Shown here one piece after another: positions 1 through 5,578 of a stretch of DNA of 5,727 nucleotides (position 1 is the stretch's first letter; each line of letters begins with the position of its first letter). The notes under the pieces are model-generated. The model saw only the letters and a program-made list of their open reading frames with translations, did not search any database and was not told the origin of the DNA. Origin of the DNA: Lysobacterales bacterium. GTDB taxonomy: Bacteria > Pseudomonadota > Gammaproteobacteria > Xanthomonadales > S139-57. Made by a program: the position numbers and the translations under genes. Where the stretch lies: assembly GCA_026993285.1 (NCBI GenBank), contig JALWTZ010000234.1, positions 1 to 5,727 on the forward strand. Direction: 5' to 3'.

Positions 1-2
1 TG

Positions 3-1181
3 CCCACGGAGCTGGGTAACCTGAACACCCTGAAGCAGCTGTATCTCAACGATAACCAGCTTTCAACCTTGCCGGGAAGTTTTTCCACTCTCACCGCTCT
101 CACCCTACTGGACCTGAGTGGCAACCGGTTTACCAGCCTGCCCAATGTGGTGCCCAGCATCAGCTATCTGCAAAACTTGCGCCTGGATAACAATCTTATC
201 AGCACCATGCCCAATATCACCGGCCTGTTTGACCTGCAATCCCTCACGATGGAGAACAACCAGCTGGATTTTGCCACCATGGAAAGCCTGCACGCCACCT
301 ACCTCAATAACCTCTCGTACTACACCTTCTCGCCACAGGGCAGCGTGGACAGCGACCGGACGATTGCCATCACTTCCGGTGATACGCTGACCATTACCCC
401 GGAACTGCCGGAGAATCCGTCTGGCAATGACCAGTACCAGTGGTACCGCAATGGCAACCCCATCAACACCACGGCCGGTACACAGCGTATCTATTCCCGC
501 AGTGCTGCCACTGCCAACGATGCCGGGGAATACACCTACCGGGTGACCAATACCCAGGTTTCCGGCCTGACCCTGCGCTCCCATTCCAACAGTCGCAGCA
601 TCCAGGTGAATGTGGCGGGTATCTACAGCCTGGGGGGTACGGTATCCGGTCTCAATGGCAGTCTGACCCTGCAGAACACAAGAAATGGCGAGGAGCTGGT
701 GATCACCGGCAATGGCAGCTTTGCCTTCCCCACCCTGCTGGCCAGCATGGCCAGTTACTCCGTAGAGGTATCGGTTTTTCCTGCGGGCCAGGGCTGTGTG
801 GTTCAGAACGGTAGTGGTCTCATCTATGTCGATGTCAACGATATTCAGGTGAGCTGCAGCCCCAATCAGGCACCCGTGGCACTGCGCTACGGAGATTCCG
901 TTCTGGCCTGGACCGGTCAACCCTTCAATCTGTACCTGACGGACTGGGCCGCGGACCCTGATGGCGATATGCTCAGTTTCAGCCCGCTGAGCAGTCAGCC
1001 GGCCTGGCTGAAAGTGAGCAGCAGCGGCGATATGTACAGCAGTCAGCCGATTACGGATGTTACCGCAGGCTATCTGCCGCTTTCTTACCGTGCCACGGAC
1101 CCGTACGATGCCAGTGTGGATGTAACCCTCTATCTACGGGTGGTGGACTCTGTGGAAACGGTGTTCAGCGACCGGTTTTAG
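3..1181 (+). CDS. Secreted leucine-rich-repeat / Ig-like / cadherin-like multidomain protein, 3' part
   Basis: The reading frame is open from the first complete codon (position 3), so the gene begins upstream of the window. A TTG at 69 lies in the middle of a leucine-rich repeat and is not the true start. The visible 392 residues begin with about four LRR units of 21-24 residues (nt 3-290; NQLSTLP, NRFTSLP, NLISTMP), then a YYTFSPQ linker. An Ig-like domain follows (nt 339-617), with QWYRNG and DAGEYTYRVTN but no canonical cysteines. Next is a beta-repeat (nt 618-860) starting YSLGGTVSGLNGSLTLQN with a Cys pair (GQGC, VSC). A cadherin/Ig-like domain (nt 864-1148) carries ADPDGD, a likely calcium site. 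The last residues are ETVFSDRF. By family, this is a cell-surface or secreted binding/adhesion protein. The ligand is unknown and the signal peptide is outside the window. Domain calls are confident; function is inference. Confidence 0.88.
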   Translation, partial: PTELGNLNTLKQLYLNDNQLSTLPGSFSTLTALTLLDLSGNRFTSLPNVVPSISYLQNLRLDNNLISTMPNITGLFDLQSLTMENNQLDFATMESLHATYLNNLSYYTFSPQGSVDSDRTIAITSGDTLTITPELPENPSGNDQYQWYRNGNPINTTAGTQRIYSRSAATANDAGEYTYRVTNTQVSGLTLRSHSNSRSIQVNVAGIYSLGGTVSGLNGSLTLQNTRNGEELVITGNGSFAFPTLLASMASYSVEVSVFPAGQGCVVQNGSGLIYVDVNDIQVSCSPNQAPVALRYGDSVLAWTGQPFNLYLTDWAADPDGDMLSFSPLSSQPAWLKVSSSGDMYSSQPITDVTAGYLPLSYRATDPYDASVDVTLYLRVVDSVETVFSDRF

Positions 1182-1185
1182 GTCT

Positions 1186-1223
1186 ACGAATCGGGCGCGT
1201 GGACGCGGAGCCTGCCGATTCGT
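1186..1223 (+). terminator. Hairpin after the LRR-protein gene, possible terminator
   Basis: A perfect 9-bp inverted repeat, ACGAATCGG (1186-1194) and CCGATTCGT (1215-1223), starts four bases after the LRR gene stop. Its 20-base loop contains a second small self-complementary element, CGCG-TGGA-CGCG. Only a short, mixed T run follows (TTATCC), so it is not a textbook intrinsic terminator. It ends 34 bases before the next ATG and could instead be a transcript-stabilising or attenuating structure between two codirectional genes. Confidence 0.45.
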
Positions 1224-1257
1224 TATCCTCCATGCAAGACAAACGAGGAATGGGTGC

Positions 1258-2160
1258 ATGAACCGTGTCTGGTGGTTGTTCATTCTGATGGGTTTCAGCC
1301 CAGCCTGGGCCCAGCAGGCGGTGGAAACGGACACCCTCAAGGAAAGCTGGCCGCTGAACGGTGCCCGAGCACTGATCATCGACCTGCCGGCCGGCAAGCT
1401 CACCCTGACCGCCGGCCAGGGGGATGCCATCGGCGTGCAGGGGCGGGTGCGCAATCCGGCCTTCCTGCGTCATGGCCAGGCCGGCGGGGTGTTCCGGCTC
1501 TACTGGCAGGCACCGCTGGCCCGGCCCCCGGAAGATCTGGACTTGCAGTTGTCCGTGCCGGCGCTGGAGCACCTGCGCATTCACGGCCTGCGGCTGGAAG
1601 TGGCCGCCCGGGGCGTACAAAGCCAGCAGGTGCGGGTTGGGGTCAATCAGCTGGATATCCACGGGGAGCTGGCCAGCCCCCGCCTGCGGCTTGAGGCCAT
1701 GCAGGGCCGCGTGCAGCTGCGCCTGAGCGACAACCGGGTGACGGCGCTTTCCCTGCTCAATGGCACCGTCTCGCTGGAAGGGCTGTCCGGCCGCGCGCGG
1801 GTGCGGGTGCTCAATGGCCAGATCAGCCTGCAGGGCACGGCCATGGAGGATGTTCGCCTGCACAACCAGAATGGCGGCATGGAACTGCAGGTGGATTTGC
1901 TGGATCAGGCGCGGGTGGAGGCGCAAACCCTCACCGGCTCCATCCAGGTTCAGCTCAGTGACGGCCCCTACCACTGCCGGTTCGAAACCCTCACCGGGCA
2001 GGTCCATGTCAATGACACGCCCCTGCCCGCGGAATCGCGCAACGGTTCAGGCCAGCACATCGACTGCAGTCCGCCGGATACGCCGGCCACGGCCCCCCGG
2101 CTGCGTTTCGTCAGCCAGACGGGGAATCTGATTGTTAATCAAAAACCGTATGAGCGATAG
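1258..2160 (+). CDS. Exported DUF4097-type beta-repeat protein
   Basis: This is a 300-residue protein with a clear signal peptide: MNR, a hydrophobic core, then AWA with predicted cleavage after residue 18. The ATG is supported by GAGGA at 1245-1249, eight bases upstream. After the signal, residues 30-250 are short beta-strand repeats with turn motifs LNGTVSLEG, LNGQISLQG, NQNGGMELQV and LTGSIQVQLS. This is the pattern of DUF4097/adhesin-like right-handed beta-helix domains. Exactly two cysteines (C240, C270) could form a disulfide in the periplasm. No lipobox or membrane anchor is visible, so the protein is probably periplasmic. DUF4097 proteins have no agreed biochemical role, and some sit beside anti-sigma or envelope-stress genes, which are not seen here. 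The gene follows the LRR gene by 76 bases, with a hairpin between them, so cotranscription is uncertain. Its last 22 bases overlap the 3' end of the opposing gene. The family call is moderate; function is unknown. Confidence 0.82.
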   Translation: MNRVWWLFILMGFSPAWAQQAVETDTLKESWPLNGARALIIDLPAGKLTLTAGQGDAIGVQGRVRNPAFLRHGQAGGVFRLYWQAPLARPPEDLDLQLSVPALEHLRIHGLRLEVAARGVQSQQVRVGVNQLDIHGELASPRLRLEAMQGRVQLRLSDNRVTALSLLNGTVSLEGLSGRARVRVLNGQISLQGTAMEDVRLHNQNGGMELQVDLLDQARVEAQTLTGSIQVQLSDGPYHCRFETLTGQVHVNDTPLPAESRNGSGQHIDCSPPDTPATAPRLRFVSQTGNLIVNQKPYER

Positions 2161-3128
2161 CTATTGAAGTCTATCGGTTTGCCAATATCCACATGATTAC
2201 ATGAAGAATTTCGTCGTAATGGCCATTGTGCTAGGTAATAGATAGTCCTCTTTGATGCTCTGGAAGCTTGCCTTAACTGATAAGCCGAGTAGATATCATT
2301 GTAGTACGACTCTCCGACAATAACACCAGATTTAATGCCGATATTATTCATGTAATTATCAAGTGAGATGAAATTGTAATACGGATTATCATACACATGA
2401 ATATCAAATAGATAGGGAAGGTTGTTGCTATAGATATATTTAAGGTGTTTAATTCTATATTTGATATCGCTAGACACGGGAATTGAAAATCCGACTGAAT
2501 ATGTTTTTGGAAATCTAAGTGTGAAATTTAACCACATCTTTCTAACATATTCAGACCACAAAAAATTATATGGCTTGCCGTCTTTTTTTGCTGGAGGCGA
2601 AAGCTCGTTCCCAAGATCAATTCTAAATGGGATTCCACTGTTAGCAATAATTGGCGTCAGGTTATAAATCAAATTCCAGTTTTCTTGAAAATATGATTCC
2701 TCAATTGAAGACCATTTTTGACTAAATCTATCCCATCTGGAAGGATTGTTTTTTCCTTGTGGAAAAAAGCCGACCTCGATCTCTCTAAATCCAGATTGCT
2801 TGATATCATAAAGATAACTCTTCAAATTGGATCTGTATTTTCTTGCAAAATTTCCGCCATTTGATGGAATTACAGTGCCTGTACTAATGTTTCTTCCATG
2901 AAAAATGGCAATTCTCAGCCTGTCTTGGCCAGAGATTTTCATTTTTCTCAATAGGTTTCTTACAGAACTTCTTACTTCCGGTTTATCATAGTTGTATATA
3001 ATGCCGTATGGTTCTCGCTCGCAATGAGAGAGATTGTATTTGATTTTGTACCAATTTAGATTTGATCCTCCAGATGCAAAGACAGAATTTGTAATAAAAA
3101 CAATTGTAATAGTCAAGACGATTCTCAT
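2139..3128 (-). CDS. Secreted protein with clan GH-A (TIM-barrel glycoside hydrolase) signature
   Basis: This is a 329-residue protein. Residues 1-18 form a signal peptide (MRIV, hydrophobic core, cleavage after VFA). The mature part shows alternating strands and helices with GH-A landmarks in the right order. LRIAIFHGR (71-79) and REIEVGFFP (115-123) look like early strands. RIDLGNEL (169-176) carries the Asn-Glu pair expected at strand 4 (acid/base E175). LFDIHVYDN (240-248) fits strand 6. VIVGESYYN (269-277) supplies a Glu at strand 7 (nucleophile E273), and TIYYLAQWPL (295-304) puts a Trp at strand 8. Exactly two cysteines (C36, C310) could tie the two ends of the barrel together. A retaining beta-glycosidase outside the cytoplasm is the inference. 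I do not recognise a GH family or substrate. The gene starts two bases after the methyltransferase stop and has very AT-rich codons (33% GC or lower). A non-catalytic barrel remains possible. Confidence 0.85.
   Translation of the reverse strand: MRIVLTITIVFITNSVFASGGSNLNWYKIKYNLSHCEREPYGIIYNYDKPEVRSSVRNLLRKMKISGQDRLRIAIFHGRNISTGTVIPSNGGNFARKYRSNLKSYLYDIKQSGFREIEVGFFPQGKNNPSRWDRFSQKWSSIEESYFQENWNLIYNLTPIIANSGIPFRIDLGNELSPPAKKDGKPYNFLWSEYVRKMWLNFTLRFPKTYSVGFSIPVSSDIKYRIKHLKYIYSNNLPYLFDIHVYDNPYYNFISLDNYMNNIGIKSGVIVGESYYNDIYSAYQLRQASRASKRTIYYLAQWPLRRNSSCNHVDIGKPIDFNSYRSYGF
2143..2180. terminator. Nested inverted repeats at the convergent gene ends, possible bidirectional terminator
   Basis: Two overlapping inverted repeats lie where the DUF4097 gene and the opposing hydrolase-like gene converge. 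These are CGATAG (2155-2160) with CTATCG (2171-2176), and AAACCG (2143-2148) with CGGTTT (2175-2180). On the minus strand the outer stem is followed by a run of Ts (CGGTTTTTGATT), as expected for an intrinsic terminator of the minus-strand genes. The large internal bulge and weak AT-rich stem make this a tentative call. Confidence 0.3.
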
Positions 3129-3130
3129 CG

Positions 3131-4027
3131 TTACTTATCCTTTAAAATCCAAAAACTTCCCCCGCTAAAGCAGCGTTTATCTTCATAAGCTAATGCTTGA
3201 GACAATTCACGTCCATAAAATTCGAACAAAATAGACGAGCTTGTAAAAAATTTGAAGACATTATTGTACATCATAAAGGCCTGTAGAATATATTGCTCGT
3301 TCCAGCTCCTGTTTTCTTTTATTACCCATTCTTCCGGATACTCTCTAGGAATAAAAATATCATGAAAGTGTATGAAAACGCCATAATTAAGAAGAGGGAG
3401 TACTTTAAAGAATAAGTGATTCACGTCACTGCCGGTTTTTGATACATGAGATGAGTCAATAAATAAAAAATCTCCAGGTTGAAGATTATTAAATATTTCA
3501 AGATCAACATCTTGCACCTTTTTCTGTACAAGTCTTACCCCCTTTTCCTTTTGCAATATTTGAAGGAATTGTCTGGGGTATGGTTCAATCGCTGTTATAT
3601 CTATGGTGTTATCCAGAAATCTTCTGTTAACATCATGCATGAGGAGTGTTGAAAAACCGGAACCAACTTCTATAATTCTTTTTGGAGCCAATTGACGAAG
3701 TAAAACAAATAAGAGCCTGGAGTCTAACCAGCTGAATTGGGAGTTTTGAGTATAGAATTGTAGTGGATTGTTTGTTTTTCTCTCCGGATAATCGTAGTCT
3801 GGATAGTAAATTGAGATAGCTTCAAGGATTTTTTTCTGCTCTTTGATATCCAAACCAAAAGTTGCAGGGGGGTTATCAGGCCAAAGTATGTCCTTATACT
3901 GTGATAATTCTTTTGGGTTAACAACTGGTGAATAGAAGTGTCCATTCGGATGTGATGTTTTTACATTCATGTTTTTACCAAGAGAAAAAATGGGCAATAT
4001 AAACCCAATGCAGCAGAATAGCAACAC
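3131..4027 (-). CDS. Class I SAM-dependent methyltransferase (Methyltransf_24-like, HFYSP type)
   Basis: This is a 298-residue protein from a GTG at 4027. Residues 26-33 (HPNGHFYS) match the N-terminal signature of a methyltransferase group common near glycan and secondary-metabolite genes. Motif I, the SAM-binding glycine loop, is RIIEVGSGFST (117-127). The acidic strand-2 residue is E148 in AIEPYP. GDFLFIDSSHVSKTGSDVN (185-203) and HFHDIF (220-225) are the core strand-4/5 motifs. WNEQYILQAF (242-251) is also typical. The methyl acceptor is unknown; a small molecule or sugar is the usual suggestion for the group. The start is uncertain. The GTG has no Shine-Dalgarno and gives an uncharged hydrophobic leader (LLFCCIGFILPIF), whereas ATG at 3970 (residue 20) would give a soluble 279-residue enzyme closer to the family norm. 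The gene lies 12 bases after the reductase stop and is AT-rich, unlike the reductase. The family call is strong. Confidence 0.9.
   Translation of the reverse strand: MLLFCCIGFILPIFSLGKNMNVKTSHPNGHFYSPVVNPKELSQYKDILWPDNPPATFGLDIKEQKKILEAISIYYPDYDYPERKTNNPLQFYTQNSQFSWLDSRLLFVLLRQLAPKRIIEVGSGFSTLLMHDVNRRFLDNTIDITAIEPYPRQFLQILQKEKGVRLVQKKVQDVDLEIFNNLQPGDFLFIDSSHVSKTGSDVNHLFFKVLPLLNYGVFIHFHDIFIPREYPEEWVIKENRSWNEQYILQAFMMYNNVFKFFTSSSILFEFYGRELSQALAYEDKRCFSGGSFWILKDK
3138..3143 (-). promoter_or_regulatory. Ribosome binding site of the hydrolase-like gene, inside the methyltransferase gene
   Basis: AAAGGA on the minus strand ends nine bases before the ATG at 3128. It overlaps the final Lys-Asp-Lys codons of the upstream methyltransferase. 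Together with the 2-base intergenic gap, this indicates translational coupling and fixes the start codon. Confidence 0.7.
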
Positions 4028-4039
4028 AGAGTTTCGACA

Positions 4040-5413
4040 TCATTTTGTGTGATCGCCTACCTCGTGCAGCAGGTCGTAGAGAGCCGCCTGCAGGCCTTCT
4101 TCGTGTACCGGGTGGTAGAAGGGCATTTTCAGCAGGTCGAACACGGTCATCTCCTGCTGCACCGCCCAGGCCAGCAGATGGGCGATGTGCTCGCCGCCGG
4201 GGCAGGCCATGCTGCCACCGATGAGCTTGCCGGTTTCCACTTCCGCGTACAGGCGCAGCACGCCGTAGTCCTCGCCGATGAGCACGGCGCGGCCTTCGGT
4301 GGAAAAATCTGCCTCGCCGATGGCGATTTCGTCCTCGTCCAGGCTGTCGAAGGCCGGGCCCACGGTGCAGAGATTGGGGTCGGTGAAGACGATGCCCAGC
4401 GGTGTCTTGCGCCGGTAGGCTTTCGCTGTATCGGCCACGGCATTGCTGCCGGCGATGCGCCCTTCGTCGCCGGCTTCGTGCAACAGCGGGCGGTAGGCGT
4501 CCACATCACCGGCGATGAACACCGGCTGCCCGTCGATCTGCAGGGTTTCCGGGTTGAAGGGGGGCAGGCCCTGTTCATCCAGTTCGATGCCGGCCGCTTC
4601 CAGGTTCAGGCCCCGCAGGTTGGGGCGGCGGCCCAGGCTGGCCAGTACCTGGTCGCATTCAAAGTCGGTCTTGCCGGCGCGAACCCGCAGGTCATCCCCG
4701 GCGGCCTCGATTTCCACCGCCTGGCCCAGGGTCATGGGCAGGTCACGGGCCAGCAGGGCGCGGGCCTGGGATTGCACCACATAGTCCTGGATGCCGCCGA
4801 TTTCCTGTGCCAGATCGAAACCGTGCACTTCCAGCCCCCAGCGGGCCAGTGCCTGCCCCAGCTCCAGACCGATGGCCCCCAGCCCCACCACGGCCAGGCG
4901 CGGGCCCAGGCTTTCCTGCTCGAACAGGCTGTCGGTAGTCAGGATGCGATCACCGAAGGCCTGCCAGGCTGCCGGCACCACCGGCGAGGAACCGGTGGCG
5001 ATGATGATCTTTTCGGCGTGAATGCGGGTATCACCGGCTTCCAGCACACCGGGCGCGACAAAACGCCCATGATGGGGAATGAAGCGTTCCCCCAGTTTTT
5101 CCACCCGCCGGGCCGGGCCGCCGGCTAGGCCGTCGCGCAGCTTGCGCACCAGGGCCAGGGCCTGCGCGGGATCGGCTTTCAATGCCTCCGTGCCCTGAAC
5201 ACCGGCCCTTTCCAGCCAGCGGCGGCGGTGCAGGTCGTGACCGATCTGGATGGCGGCCTTGGAAGGCATGCAGCCCACCCGCGCGCAGGTGGTGCCCAGG
5301 ATGCCGCCGTCCAGCAGCACAAAACTTTTGCCGGAACGCTTGACCGGCCCCAGCGCGTACAAGCCGGCGGAACCGGCCCCCAGTATGGCGATGTCAACCT
5401 TGATTTCCTGCAT
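4040..5413 (-). CDS. Dihydrolipoamide dehydrogenase-like flavoprotein disulfide reductase, orphan type
   Basis: This is a 457-residue, full-length class I pyridine nucleotide-disulfide oxidoreductase. The FAD-binding motif is GAGSAG (12-17). The redox-active disulfide lies in GTTCARVGCMPSK (C43, C48). The second FAD-contact motif is IIIATGSS (136-143). The NAD(P) Rossmann motif is GLGAIG (177-182), followed by an acidic residue (D200) that favours NAD(H). FIAGDV (299-304) contacts FAD, and the C-terminal dyad is H434-E439 in YHPVHEEG. The ATG at 5413 has GGAGA (5423-5427) nine bases upstream. The family oxidises dihydrolipoamide with NAD+, but this CARVGC subgroup, which I recall from Vibrio and other marine gammaproteobacteria, stands apart from PDH/OGDH operons. 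No acyltransferase or lipoate gene is present here, so the true disulfide substrate is open. Automatic naming as lpd would be an over-call. It may be cotranscribed with the two downstream AT-rich genes. Confidence 0.93.
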   Translation of the reverse strand: MQEIKVDIAILGAGSAGLYALGPVKRSGKSFVLLDGGILGTTCARVGCMPSKAAIQIGHDLHRRRWLERAGVQGTEALKADPAQALALVRKLRDGLAGGPARRVEKLGERFIPHHGRFVAPGVLEAGDTRIHAEKIIIATGSSPVVPAAWQAFGDRILTTDSLFEQESLGPRLAVVGLGAIGLELGQALARWGLEVHGFDLAQEIGGIQDYVVQSQARALLARDLPMTLGQAVEIEAAGDDLRVRAGKTDFECDQVLASLGRRPNLRGLNLEAAGIELDEQGLPPFNPETLQIDGQPVFIAGDVDAYRPLLHEAGDEGRIAGSNAVADTAKAYRRKTPLGIVFTDPNLCTVGPAFDSLDEDEIAIGEADFSTEGRAVLIGEDYGVLRLYAEVETGKLIGGSMACPGGEHIAHLLAWAVQQEMTVFDLLKMPFYHPVHEEGLQAALYDLLHEVGDHTK

Positions 5414-5442
5414 GATGATTCATCTCCGGCAGAACCGCGCTC

Positions 5443-5448
5443 ATCATA
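5443..5448 (-). promoter_or_regulatory. Candidate -10 element for the reductase gene
   Basis: The minus strand reads TATGAT, five of six matches to TATAAT. It lies 29 bases before the reductase ATG and leaves room for a short leader containing the GGAGA ribosome binding site. The best -35 at 17 bases (TCTCCA) matches only three of six positions, so the promoter is weak or activator-dependent if real. The IS end lies about 55 bases further upstream and may have replaced older control sequence. Confidence 0.3.
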
Positions 5449-5504
5449 GCCCATTCCCCGGCCGGTGGAGACTGCTGCGATGGGGTGTGTTAGCCCAAAG
5501 CAGT

Positions 5505-5545
5505 AATGTTCCCTTTGTTCAATTCTAAAATGTCCCCTTTTGTTT
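5505..5545 (+). repeat. Imperfect tandem direct repeat at the IS end
   Basis: AATGTTCCCTTTGTTC (5505-5520) is repeated as AATGTCCCCTTTTGTTT (5529-5545), with one internal substitution, one extra T and a last-base difference. Repeat starts are 24 bases apart, a little over two helical turns. Direct repeats inside IS ends are often transposase binding sites; that role here is inference. Confidence 0.55.
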
Positions 5546-5578
5546 ACAGGGGGGCACATGACAAAGGAGTCCATTACG

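Larger units (their letters stand above)
2139..4039. other. AT-rich, probably horizontally acquired two-gene insert
   Basis: Base composition changes abruptly. Sample lines inside are 25-35% GC (15/60 at 2401-2460, 19/60 at 3481-3540, 21/60 at 2161-2220), against about 70% in the neighbouring reductase and DUF4097 genes (42/60 at 4621-4680). The boundaries coincide with the 3' ends of two convergent GC-rich genes, so neither is visibly damaged. The insert holds just two minus-strand genes. I see no integrase, tRNA, convincing flanking direct repeats or terminal inverted repeats, so the transfer mechanism is not visible. Transfer by homologous recombination in the flanks is possible. Confidence 0.7.

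Noticed and set aside
69..71. TTG as the start codon of the first gene
   Set aside because: In-frame LRR sequence (LKQLYLNDNQL) continues upstream to position 3, so this is an internal Leu codon.
105..920. Long open frame (271 codons) on the minus strand under the LRR gene
   Set aside because: It is antisense to a clear LRR/Ig-like coding frame, has no recognisable domain, and is expected by chance in GC-rich coding DNA.
1186..1224. attC-like integron site in the hairpin after the LRR gene
   Set aside because: The right side reads GTTATCC, which does not fit the GTTRRRY core, and no matching RYYYAAC or cassette structure is present.
1165..2007. 280-codon minus-strand frame under the DUF4097 gene
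   Set aside because: The plus frame has a signal peptide, ribosome binding site and repeat pattern. The minus frame is rich in Gln/His/Ala without domain features, typical of an antisense shadow.
2139..4056. Flanking repeats marking the AT-rich insert as a transposon
   Set aside because: Comparing both edges by eye gives only a trivial 5-bp inverted match (GCGAT / ATCGC). No target duplication or terminal inverted repeat is convincing.
4049..5128. 359-codon plus-strand frame under the reductase
   Set aside because: The minus frame encodes all flavoprotein motifs over its full length. The plus frame is a GC-driven shadow.
5179..5574. 131-codon minus frame overlapping the reductase start and the IS end
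   Set aside because: It runs out of frame through the reductase N-terminus and has no domain resemblance.
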